A DNA stretch of 39,814 nt from a virus. Positions 22,763 through 29,638 of the stretch are shown here, piece by piece. Position 1 is the first letter of the stretch; each line of letters starts with the position of its first letter. The stretch lies in IMG/VR virus record IMGVR_UViG_3300022752_000165, positions 1 to 39,814 of that record; one strand, written 5' to 3'. The notes beneath the pieces were generated by a model. That model was given only the letters and a program-made list of their open reading frames with translations, was not told the origin of the DNA and did not search any database. The position numbers and the translations under genes were made by a program.

Positions 22763-23038
22763 ATGGAGCATCTGTACCGTTTTGAGTCTAAAGTAGCCGG
22801 CATCCCTTGCCTCATCGGGGTGAGCTGGGTTGATGGCAAGCTAGGCTCGTTTGACCGCAATGCCCCTAGTGATCTTGATTACTTGGGCTGGTTTGAGTCC
22901 GAGTGGGAGGTGCTCGATCGCCGGGGGCGGTCAGCCCCGTGGCTGGCTAAGAAACTGACCCGTGCCGATGAAGATCGCATCAATTTTGAAGTTGAAACCC
23001 ACGTCAAAGAGGCCGCATATGAGACGCGAAACAGATAA
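22763..23038 (+). CDS. Hypothetical protein (91 aa)
   Basis: A 91-residue acidic protein starting at ATG 22763 with GAGGAG 8 bp upstream. It has IPCLIGVSWVDGKLG and DYLGWFESEWEVLDRRGR, with no obvious family. Its end overlaps the next gene by about 20 bp. Probably an early host-takeover or DNA-interacting gene, based on position only. Confidence 0.62.
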   Translation: MEHLYRFESKVAGIPCLIGVSWVDGKLGSFDRNAPSDLDYLGWFESEWEVLDRRGRSAPWLAKKLTRADEDRINFEVETHVKEAAYETRNR

Positions 23039-23237
23039 CGACATCATCGAGATCCGCGTCATTAACGACGCGCCTCCTGTGCCGACCAACCGCTATGACT
23101 GGGCGGCGTTCAGCGTTAACTACGAGCCGGGCTACTGCGTCGGCTACGGCAGCACCCGGCAGGAGGCTATCGACAGCTACCTTGACGCGATTGAGGCTCC
23201 GCTTGATATACTTTACGTAGTCGTGGAGGACGTATGA
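23019..23237 (+). CDS. Hypothetical protein (72 aa)
   Basis: A 72-residue protein started at ATG 23019, inside the last 20 bp of the previous gene. Residues RYDWAAFSVNYEPGYCVGYG and QEAIDSYLDAIEAPL suggest a compact alpha/beta fold, similar in feel to HicB-like small domains (the G-x-G-x-T-x-x-E-A-I helix motif). The HicB hint is tentative. Confidence 0.6.
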   Translation: MRRETDNDIIEIRVINDAPPVPTNRYDWAAFSVNYEPGYCVGYGSTRQEAIDSYLDAIEAPLDILYVVVEDV

Positions 23238-23452
23238 GATATCATCAAAAAGGCGACCGCGTCATGACACCCTCGGGCCTGGGGGTGCTTGAGTCTGTTC
23301 AAGAAGACAACACCTGCGCGGTGCGGCTCATCAATCAAGAAACCAACTGGCCGTTCCCGCAATGGGTTTACGTTCACGTGTCGAAAATAAAGTTCGCCCG
23401 CACCCCTAAGAATCAAATCAACCCTGACGACTTTGAACCAGCTCCGTTTTGA
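23234..23452 (+). CDS. Hypothetical protein (72 aa)
   Basis: A 72-residue protein coupled to the previous gene by ATGA. It looks like a small beta barrel: KGDRVMTPSGLGVLESVQED and TCAVRLINQETNWPF, the type of layout used by SH3/Tudor-like or KOW-like small domains. No family assigned. The stop is followed by GAAAGGAAA, the ribosome site of the next gene. Confidence 0.6.
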   Translation: MRYHQKGDRVMTPSGLGVLESVQEDNTCAVRLINQETNWPFPQWVYVHVSKIKFARTPKNQINPDDFEPAPF

Positions 23453-23461
23453 AAGGAAAAC

Positions 23462-23899
23462 ATGATGAACTTTAGTAGCGTACCTAACAACTCCCTAGTT
23501 AAATTTTACAATCAACACGCCGAGCGCCCGGTGCGTCGGTTTAGTGACCGAGCCACCGCTATCAAGCGCTGCACGGAGCTCTGGCAGCGGTTGCAGTCGT
23601 CCTCACCGGCTAAGGTCATCAATCAGCACCCGACTCCGGTTGAAAAACCCGCTCAACCTAAGGTGCTCAAGCGCCCCAGCATGAGCGAGTCGTTGCGGTT
23701 GCCGCGCACGATTCGCTGCCTGAACACGGGGGAAACCTGGCCCAATGCTTACCGCATGTGGGTGGCGCGGCCTGATTGGATGAGTTCCGCGCAGCAAGAT
23801 CGCCTCACCCGCGAGCTGTATCGGGCAGCCAAGGTCGGCGAACTCAAAGTGGTTGAAGTCAACAGTCGGCAGTTTCAACTTGTCAATGAGGGGGTTTAA
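23462..23899 (+). CDS. Hypothetical protein (145 aa)
   Basis: A 145-residue basic protein starting at ATG 23462, just after GAAAGGAAAAC. The first half is NNSLVKFYNQHAERPVRRFS and a helix (ATAIKRCTELWQRLQ) that resembles small DNA-binding motifs seen in phage early proteins. The middle is proline-rich and basic (VEKPAQPKVLKRPSMSES). The second half has RTIRCLNTGETWPNAYRMW. Function unknown. Confidence 0.62.
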   Translation: MMNFSSVPNNSLVKFYNQHAERPVRRFSDRATAIKRCTELWQRLQSSSPAKVINQHPTPVEKPAQPKVLKRPSMSESLRLPRTIRCLNTGETWPNAYRMWVARPDWMSSAQQDRLTRELYRAAKVGELKVVEVNSRQFQLVNEGV

Positions 23900-23900
23900 C

Positions 23901-24035
23901 ATGTCCCGCGAAAATGTTTTCTTTGTGGTTTGGATTTTGAGCTGGGTGGGGCTGTTGGCGTTTAGCGCAGTGGCGTTGGGTTTAGCAATGCGAGTGCTGA
24001 GCTACTTGTTTCGGTTCGGTTGGAATTTAATCTAA
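23901..24035 (+). CDS. Small single-pass membrane protein (44 aa)
   Basis: A 44-residue protein from ATG 23901, two bases after the previous stop. Residues about 7-32 (FFVVWILSWVGLLAFSAVAL, then GLAMRVLSYLF) form one strongly hydrophobic membrane segment, with a short N-terminal acidic head and an arginine-containing C-terminus. It could be a superinfection-exclusion or host-membrane protein. A holin role cannot be excluded but the position in an early block argues against it. Confidence 0.58.
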   Translation: MSRENVFFVVWILSWVGLLAFSAVALGLAMRVLSYLFRFGWNLI

Positions 24036-24046
24036 AAGGAACTAGA

Positions 24047-24208
24047 ATGACAGTTCGCCAAGTCGCGCTCAAGATGATACGTATGCACGGTGAGCACGCG
24101 CCGCTCATGTGTCGTTATCATCTTGAGCGGTTTACTCAGGATCGGTTGGGTCGCGAGCACTGGTTGAGGGTTCTGAGCGAAGTGCTATATTTGAAGGAGC
24201 TGGTATGA
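24047..24208 (+). CDS. Small helical hypothetical protein (53 aa)
   Basis: A 53-residue basic helical protein (MTVRQVALKMIRMHGEHAPL then MCRYHLERFTQDRLGREHW). The start ATG 24047 has AAAAGGAACTAG directly upstream. Its end overlaps the PLP-enzyme gene by ATGA, so it may be co-translated with the modification operon. No family recognised. Confidence 0.62.
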   Translation: MTVRQVALKMIRMHGEHAPLMCRYHLERFTQDRLGREHWLRVLSEVLYLKELV

Positions 24209-25170
24209 GCGATACGGTGTTTCCGGTTTTGTCAATGGACCGCAGCCGCATCAAGTGGGATGAACACTTGGGCCTGCTCACCCCGTGGCAGAACCGCTCG
24301 GGCATCTGGTTCAAACGCGATGATCACTTTGCGCCGCTCGGCTACGGCGGTCCCAACGGTTCAAAGATGCGCCAGCTGATATGGTATGTGAACCGTTACC
24401 GCCCCGGCCGCACGCATATCGTCACCGGAGCGAGCATTCAATCTCCTCAGCTGAGCATGAGCGCGATTGTGGGGGCGCATTACGGTTTGAAGAGCCGCCA
24501 AATTGTTTACAGTCGGCCTCAGACCGTGTTGACGCACGAAAACCCGCGCATAGCCTACGGCTTCGGAGCGGAGTTTGAATTTGCCAATGGTCCGTATAAT
24601 CCGATCATACAGCGCCGGGTGGCCGACCTGGCGCAGGAAACTTCGCTGGTCGTCGAGTACGGCATCACGCTGCCCCACGCTCGCTACTCGGCTGAAGAAG
24701 TGCGTAAGTTTCATGAGGTCGGCGCCAACCAGACCCGAAACCTGCCCCCGGAGGTGAAGACCTTAGTCATGCCCGCCGGCTCGTGCAATAGTCTCTGCAG
24801 CGTGCTGCTGGGGTTGAGCCGTGAACCTCACAATCTTGAAAAGCTCATCACGGTGGGTATAGGTCCGGAAAAGCACGCCTGGGTACGCGAGCGTATGGAG
24901 CACATCGGTGTAGACATTACGCACCTACCGTTCGCGTGGAAACATCATAGCCTGCACACCACAGGCTACAGTCGTTATAGTGATAAGTTTAAGGGCGAGC
25001 GGTTTGACGGTATTGACTTCCACCCGACTTACGAAGCTAAGATCTGGCGTTGGCAGCGCGAGCAGCGCCTCATACCGCAGGATGACTCCTGGGGTTTTTG
25101 GATTGTAGGTTCAGCTCCCAACCCCAAAGTCATAGAACCCTTTTACACTAGGAGAACTGAAAATGGATGA
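24205..25170 (+). CDS. PLP-dependent enzyme, fold type II (ACC deaminase / D-cysteine desulfhydrase-like)
   Basis: A 321-residue protein. WFKRDDHFAPLGYGGPNGSK (residues 35-54) is the signature of fold-type II PLP enzymes, and K54 is the expected cofactor lysine. Then TGASIQSPQLSMSA (74-87) matches the loop that holds the substrate carboxylate. The phosphate-binding loop GSGGT is altered to AGSCNSLCS (191-199). The family acts on amino-acid substrates by deamination, lyase or replacement chemistry. Here it opens an operon with a P-loop kinase, a hypermodification protein and a thymidylate-synthase homologue, so it likely makes or edits the side chain placed on thymine. The exact reaction is not predictable from the sequence. 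Confidence 0.8.
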   Translation: MSDTVFPVLSMDRSRIKWDEHLGLLTPWQNRSGIWFKRDDHFAPLGYGGPNGSKMRQLIWYVNRYRPGRTHIVTGASIQSPQLSMSAIVGAHYGLKSRQIVYSRPQTVLTHENPRIAYGFGAEFEFANGPYNPIIQRRVADLAQETSLVVEYGITLPHARYSAEEVRKFHEVGANQTRNLPPEVKTLVMPAGSCNSLCSVLLGLSREPHNLEKLITVGIGPEKHAWVRERMEHIGVDITHLPFAWKHHSLHTTGYSRYSDKFKGERFDGIDFHPTYEAKIWRWQREQRLIPQDDSWGFWIVGSAPNPKVIEPFYTRRTENG

Positions 25171-25333
25171 TAATGATGTTGGCGGAAAACCCGCTCGCGA
25201 AATGACACTGCGCGAGGTGGTGGCGATGTTTTTCATGCTGCAGTTTGCCGCGAATGACGAAACGTCTTGGCAGGAGGACGCCATGAACGCATTTGTAGCA
25301 GCTGACGTTTTTATTGAGGAGTCTCAGCGATGA
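25163..25333 (+). CDS. Small acidic hypothetical protein in the modification operon (56 aa)
   Basis: A 56-residue protein too short for many gene finders. ATG 25163 is 8 bp inside the end of the PLP-enzyme gene, with AGGAGAACTGAAA as the ribosome site. It ends at TGA 25331-25333, which overlaps the next ATG at 25330. Sequence is acidic with a helix TLREVVAMFFMLQFAANDE. It may be a small helper or a translational coupler. No family recognised. Confidence 0.68.
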   Translation: MDDNDVGGKPAREMTLREVVAMFFMLQFAANDETSWQEDAMNAFVAADVFIEESQR

Positions 25334-26349
25334 TTGATTACCGCCTGCTTGAAAATCGCCGAGGGTACTTTGATAAGCTTTACGGCCTTAATTTAACCCA
25401 CGGCATCATGCCCGGTCTTGTCTACCTGTACATGCCCGAGTTGGCCCAGCGTTACGGTTGGGACGCCGAGCAGCGGTTGTGGTTTGCGTTTTTGAACGGC
25501 ATGACGCAGAACCCTATCACTTCGCTGCGGCTGTTTACGCGACTGCCTTCGGTGCCCCCCGCTAGGGCGGCGTTAACCGGGTTTGAAAAATGGTTCAACG
25601 ACGAGTGGGACACGCTGCAGTTTGACACCGACCGGCGGTATCAAAAGAAGGAAACCGTTCAGGCCATAAAGACGTATGCCGAGTTGGTTGCCGAACACGG
25701 GTCACAAGTTAACATGCTCACCGGCCCGTATGACCAGTTATGGGACCTTGTGCGCAACCGTTACTTTTCTTTTGGGAGACTATCATCATTTAGTTACCTT
25801 GAGTATGTCTTTTTGAACGGCTACGGTGCGGATTGTGACGACCTGCTGTTCAGTGACAAATCGGGCAGCCGTTCTCACCGTAACGGTATGTTGTTCCTGC
25901 TCGGGCGCGATGAGCTGGTATGGGACAAACGGGCGAATAACGAGTTTGACGGCAATTATGATAACTTCGGTAAAATGTGCTCTTGGCTGAATGGGCAGGC
26001 TGAAAACATTCTTTTTGAGTTTTCAGAACAGAATCAAGACATTCAATATGTATCTTACTTTACGCTGGAGTCAAACCTCTGCACATTCAAAAACCATTTC
26101 TTCGGTCGACGTTACCCCGGCGTTTACGCCGACATGGCGCAGGAACGCATTGAGTGGGCCGACGCGAGGGGACAGCAGACCTTTACGGAGGTGTTCAAAG
26201 ATATCCGCGCTGAAGGGCTGCCTGACTGGCTGAGAGCTGAGTGTGAAACGGAGCGCTTGTCTTTGCGCGAAAAAGCAGGTATATTTCCCCGTACGGGGCA
26301 ACCCTACCGAGCGGAATATTTCATAACGGAGAACTTAGAACATGCGTAA
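25330..26349 (+). CDS. Candidate amino-acid:DNA transferase (AADT-like) of a thymine hypermodification system
   Basis: A 339-residue soluble protein. The N-terminal part (LTHGIMPGLVYLYMPELAQR and DAEQRLWFAFLNGMTQNPIT) with a conserved Trp-Phe-Phe-Asn-Gly core resembles, as I recall it, the amino-acid:DNA transferase family predicted in phage thymine-modification clusters. Those enzymes join an amino acid to activated 5-hydroxymethyl-dU in DNA. Strong context supports this: a kinase, a helical hypermodification protein and a TS homologue follow with overlaps. Without a database search the family remains a hypothesis. It contains several Cys and His but no clear zinc motif. Confidence 0.6.
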   Translation: MIDYRLLENRRGYFDKLYGLNLTHGIMPGLVYLYMPELAQRYGWDAEQRLWFAFLNGMTQNPITSLRLFTRLPSVPPARAALTGFEKWFNDEWDTLQFDTDRRYQKKETVQAIKTYAELVAEHGSQVNMLTGPYDQLWDLVRNRYFSFGRLSSFSYLEYVFLNGYGADCDDLLFSDKSGSRSHRNGMLFLLGRDELVWDKRANNEFDGNYDNFGKMCSWLNGQAENILFEFSEQNQDIQYVSYFTLESNLCTFKNHFFGRRYPGVYADMAQERIEWADARGQQTFTEVFKDIRAEGLPDWLRAECETERLSLREKAGIFPRTGQPYRAEYFITENLEHA

Positions 26350-26908
26350 CGTCATCCTGCGAGTCGCGGGCACCTTTGGTTCAGGCAAAACCACCGCCAT
26401 TAGGCACTTTTTCACCTATCCCAATCAGACGTTGATGAGCGGCCCGCGCATCGCCGGCTATCGTGTTGAGCCGCCCACCGTTCAACAGCCGTTGTTCATC
26501 ATCGGTAAATATGATAACGTCTGCGGCGGCACGGACGCCATCAAGACGCAGGCCGAAATAGCCGATAAGATACTGCGTGCTCATCCACATGGGCATGTGC
26601 TCTACGAGGGGGCGTTGGTTTCAGCCAGTGGGTTGGGCGGGGCTGTGACTCAGGCCGTTCATCCTACCGGCTGTGATGTGTATGCATTCTTGAACACGCC
26701 GCTGGATCTTTGCATTGACCGCGTCAAACAGCGCCGGCTCGACGCCGGTAACGACAAACCGTTTAACCCTAAGAACCTCATTGACAAATTTGAGTCAGTG
26801 GTGAATTGTTATAAGAATCTACGTAGTGCGGGGTATGACGTACGTCTGATTGATCACACTGACCCGCACCCTGAGCTGTTGAACATCATTGAGGAGTTTG
26901 AACGATGA
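26342..26908 (+). CDS. P-loop nucleotide kinase, candidate 5-hydroxymethyl-dU DNA kinase
   Basis: A 188-residue P-loop protein. Walker A is GTFGSGKTTA (residues 10-19), and the Walker B-like strand HVLYEGALVS follows. CIDRVKQRRLDAGNDKPFNP and LIDHTDPHPELL look like the lid and C-terminal strand of small kinases. In known phage systems, a similarly sized P-loop kinase phosphorylates 5-hmdU already built into DNA. The tight operon with the helical hypermodification protein (4-bp overlap at 26905) is the arrangement expected for that enzyme. A kinase for a free nucleotide remains an alternative. Confidence 0.75.
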   Translation: MRNVILRVAGTFGSGKTTAIRHFFTYPNQTLMSGPRIAGYRVEPPTVQQPLFIIGKYDNVCGGTDAIKTQAEIADKILRAHPHGHVLYEGALVSASGLGGAVTQAVHPTGCDVYAFLNTPLDLCIDRVKQRRLDAGNDKPFNPKNLIDKFESVVNCYKNLRSAGYDVRLIDHTDPHPELLNIIEEFER

Positions 26909-27825
26909 TACAGGAATGCCCGTTTGCGAGACCCCAGACTCGTAAAGAAATCGCCAGCCTTGACGGGGTGCTTTACTTCACGTGGGAGCGCGAAGTCATT
27001 CGGATTGTCAAAGAGCGGGGAGGCGAAACCCCTTACACTAATGACCCAGTGTTGCGTGATTACAAGTTCACCAATATTCGTCGCCGTGATGACCGCGTGA
27101 CGCGCTGGATCTTGACCAACATGATTGAGCCAGATGAAGAGCGCCGAGACCTATGGTTTCAGCTGCTCATAGCGCGGCTGATTAACTGGCCCCCGACCCT
27201 GCGGCATTTGATTTACGAACGGGTTTTACCCGTGGCTCCGGCCGAGTTCATACCTGAGCGTTTTAGCGCAGCGATTGAAAATTTCAGAGCCAAAGCTGGC
27301 AAGGTCTACAGCGGCGCGTACATGGTCTACCCGACCAAGAAAGACCCCGACGGTCAGAAGAGCCTCGCCGTAGCGCGGCATATCATTGCTCCGGCAGCTC
27401 AGCTCAATCAGGCTATCATCGAAGAAATCGACTACGAGCGGCCTAAAATTGAAAACATAGTCAACCTGATGACCACGTCGTTCGGTATCAGCACCTTCAT
27501 GGCTGGGCAGGTGACTGCTGATCTGACTTACTCGTCCGCGCACTTAGGTCCGGCGGAAGACCTCTACACCTATGCACCGATCGGGCCGGGTAGCTCGCGA
27601 GGGTTAAATTACCTGCTCAATCGCACCGCCGGCGCAGGTTGGAAACCTGAGGACTTCAATCAACAACTCATCAAGATTCAAGAGGCTATAGCCAGCTACC
27701 TCGATATTGACGATTTAACGCTGCATGATGTTCAGAACATTATGTGCGAATACAGCAAATACGCTCGTACCGTGTTGGGCGAAGGCGTGCCCAAGACTCG
27801 TTACAAACCTGAAACGGAGTTCTAA
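26905..27825 (+). CDS. DNA base hypermodification protein (5-hmdU kinase-associated helical / pyrophosphorylase-type)
   Basis: A 306-residue protein. The segment YKFTNIRRRDDRVTRWI (residues 53-69) and the later FMAGQVTADLTYS and GPGSSRGLNYLL (about residues 226-237) match, from memory, the family found beside 5-hmdU DNA kinases (HMUDK_hel or alpha-glutamyl/putrescinyl thymine pyrophosphorylase clade). These proteins are helical and DNA-glycosylase-like. They prime or act on the phosphorylated base. It is coupled to the kinase by ATGA and is directly followed by TAAATG and the TS homologue. Good confidence in the family, less in the biochemical step. Confidence 0.75.
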   Translation: MIQECPFARPQTRKEIASLDGVLYFTWEREVIRIVKERGGETPYTNDPVLRDYKFTNIRRRDDRVTRWILTNMIEPDEERRDLWFQLLIARLINWPPTLRHLIYERVLPVAPAEFIPERFSAAIENFRAKAGKVYSGAYMVYPTKKDPDGQKSLAVARHIIAPAAQLNQAIIEEIDYERPKIENIVNLMTTSFGISTFMAGQVTADLTYSSAHLGPAEDLYTYAPIGPGSSRGLNYLLNRTAGAGWKPEDFNQQLIKIQEAIASYLDIDDLTLHDVQNIMCEYSKYARTVLGEGVPKTRYKPETEF

Positions 27826-28818
27826 ATGACTTTTAACATCACCTGCTCGAACGTCAATGAGGCTTTCTCAGAGATGTTCTGGAAACTACGCACTCGCAAG
27901 GTCGACACTCGGCAGACGCGCAACGGCCCGGCCCTGACCTTTGAAGGCACGTTCATCATCAATTACTTGAGGCCTAATGAGCGCGTATTGTTTCATCCGG
28001 GCCGAGACGCTAACCCGATATTTCACCTGCTGGAGTCGGTGTGGATGCTCGCGGGGCGCAACGACGTGGCGTTCCTTGAGCAGTTTAACAGCCGCATCGG
28101 CCAATACAGCGATGATGGTGTTACGTTTAACGCGGCTTACGGTTACCGCTGGCGGCGGCACTTCGGTTTTGATCAGCTGAAGGCGGTCATCGAGCTGCTG
28201 AAGAAAGATCCCAACACGCGGCAGGCCGTTATTCAGATGTGGGATGCAGCGGATCTCATCAAAACTACAAAAGACAAAGCCTGCAACACGCAGATAGTCT
28301 TTGAAGTGCGGCACGGTCGGCTGAACATGACCGTGTTCAACCGCAGCAACGATATCTGGTGGGGCGCGTGTGGTGCTAACGCGGTGCACTTCAGCGTGCT
28401 GCAGGAGTTCGTTGCAACTTCGGCCGGACTGACCGTGGGTCTGTATCGGCAGGTCAGTAGCAACATGCATCTTTACACCGAGCTTTACGACGCGCAGCGT
28501 TACGTTGAGCAGCCGCCCTCGGCTCGTGATTTTGATTACTACTGGTTGGGGCAGGTCACTCCCCGAGCGTTGATGAGCTACCCGGACCCAGAACTGTTCC
28601 TGTACGAATGTGAATGGTTCTGCATTAACCCGTTCGCAAACAACCCGTACAAAAACGCTTTCCTTTCGCACACGGCGCGGCAGTTGGCGCTCGTTAGTGC
28701 TGAGCGCCGGGCGGGCCGCAGCGGTCTTCAAGAAGCCCGTGCTGTAGGTGCGGCTGACTGGCGTCGTGCAGCGATTGAGTGGGTTGAGCGCCGTGAAGAA
28801 AAGAAGCGCTCAACGTGA
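27826..28818 (+). CDS. Thymidylate synthase homologue, candidate dUMP hydroxymethylase
   Basis: A 330-residue protein with the TS fold landmarks: AAYGYRWR (residues 103-110), RQAVIQMWDAADL (132-144), catalytic Cys in KACNTQIVFEV (C153), the phosphate-binding motif FNRSND (171-176) and ribose-side residues in NMHLYTELYD. Asn185 sits at the position that selects uracil over cytosine, so dUMP is the likely substrate. In 5-hmdU phages a TS relative adds hydroxymethyl instead of methyl. Sequence alone does not separate the two, but the operon context favours 5-hmdUMP. A promoter follows the gene (28823-28852). Confidence 0.82.
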   Translation: MTFNITCSNVNEAFSEMFWKLRTRKVDTRQTRNGPALTFEGTFIINYLRPNERVLFHPGRDANPIFHLLESVWMLAGRNDVAFLEQFNSRIGQYSDDGVTFNAAYGYRWRRHFGFDQLKAVIELLKKDPNTRQAVIQMWDAADLIKTTKDKACNTQIVFEVRHGRLNMTVFNRSNDIWWGACGANAVHFSVLQEFVATSAGLTVGLYRQVSSNMHLYTELYDAQRYVEQPPSARDFDYYWLGQVTPRALMSYPDPELFLYECEWFCINPFANNPYKNAFLSHTARQLALVSAERRAGRSGLQEARAVGAADWRRAAIEWVERREEKKRST

Positions 28819-28822
28819 GCAT

Positions 28823-28852
28823 TTGGCGTTCTTGTAAAAACCGAGTTATACT
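28823..28852 (+). promoter_or_regulatory. Rightward promoter upstream of the HD hydrolase
   Basis: TTGGCG (28823-28828), 18-bp spacer and TATACT (28847-28852), in an AT-rich gap between the TS homologue and the hydrolase gene. The leader before ATG 28894 contains ATAACT and GAGAACT. Confidence 0.5.
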
Positions 28853-28893
28853 TTTGTTTCTAGCTTCATAACTTTTAACTTGAGAACTAAGTG

Positions 28894-29388
28894 ATGAGAA
28901 AAACCCTTGAATTCATACTCAACGGAAGCGAAGTTAAGCGCTTCCACACTCTCACAACACACCAGCTTGAAACCGTAGGTCACCACTCACACGGAGTGGC
29001 CTGCTTGGTGTTGCTGCTTGACCCGGACGCTAGCCGTGAGGTTCTAATAGCCGCGCTGTTTCATGACCTCGCCGAGCAGCATACAGGTGATATTCCCTCA
29101 CCGGCTAAGCGCGAATACGGTATCGGTGATCAGGTCGATCGACTTGAGCGCAGGCTCATGAATGACGCGGGCCTGAGTTACCCCAACCTCAACGCTCGCG
29201 AGGCGCGTACGCTCAAGCTGGCCGATATCGCTCACGGGGCGTTGTTTTGCCTCCGGGAGGTGCGGCTCGGCAACCGCCGCATGCTCGAGGTGTATGACCG
29301 TTATGTGGCTTATGCGAGCGAGTTCATCCTGAGCGGATCTGAACTCAAGTTGTTCAACACCATTCGGGGTATGCGTCATGAAAGCTAA
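28894..29388 (+). CDS. HD-domain phosphohydrolase (YfbR-like 5'-deoxynucleotidase type)
   Basis: A 164-residue HD-fold protein. His33 in HHSHGVACLV, His57-Asp58 in LFHDLAEQHTGDIPSP, and the distal LKLADIAHG Asp give the H...HD...D metal site. The layout is close to YfbR-like deoxynucleotidases, which act on dNMPs. This could limit dTMP or unmodified precursors, consistent with a 5-hmdU phage, though this is inference. ATG 28894 follows the ATAACT...GAGAACT leader; GTG 28891 is an alternative. Its own promoter (28823-28852) sits about 40 bp upstream. Confidence 0.8.
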   Translation: MRKTLEFILNGSEVKRFHTLTTHQLETVGHHSHGVACLVLLLDPDASREVLIAALFHDLAEQHTGDIPSPAKREYGIGDQVDRLERRLMNDAGLSYPNLNAREARTLKLADIAHGALFCLREVRLGNRRMLEVYDRYVAYASEFILSGSELKLFNTIRGMRHES

Positions 29389-29638
29389 TCTGAAACAAAT
29401 CGGCGGTGATCACTACAAGAAGGGCGGCGAAGAGCACTGGGATCGTCAGTGGCGGCTCTACGGTCGCGGTTACTTTGTGGGCTGCGTGACGAAGTATGTT
29501 GAGCGTTATCACGAAAAGAACGGCGTTCAGGATCTTCAAAAAGCTGTTCACTTTCTCGAGAAGCTCATTGAGCTTGAGAGCGCCTCAGCTGATGATGACG
29601 CTGAGCCCACTTCCGGTTACGTCAATCAAGACCGATGA
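29378..29638 (+). CDS. DUF3310 family protein
   Basis: An 86-residue protein with the DUF3310 signature: IGGDHYKKGG, EHWDRQWRLYG, YFVGCVTKYVERYHEKNGV and LQKAVHFLEKLIE. This short family is widespread among phages, often near DNA polymerases. Its function is not known. It overlaps the HD-hydrolase gene by 11 bp and the polymerase gene by ATGA, so it is co-translated with both. Confidence 0.85.
   Translation: MKANLKQIGGDHYKKGGEEHWDRQWRLYGRGYFVGCVTKYVERYHEKNGVQDLQKAVHFLEKLIELESASADDDAEPTSGYVNQDR

Noticed and set aside
24590-24605. TATAAT within the PLP-enzyme gene on the plus strand
   Set aside because: No acceptable -35 at 16-18 bp, and the position is inside a coding region in a continuous operon.
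27886-28731. Minus-strand 281-codon reading frame opposite the TS homologue
   Set aside because: The plus-strand gene is certain from its catalytic motifs, and the antisense frame has no family-like motifs.
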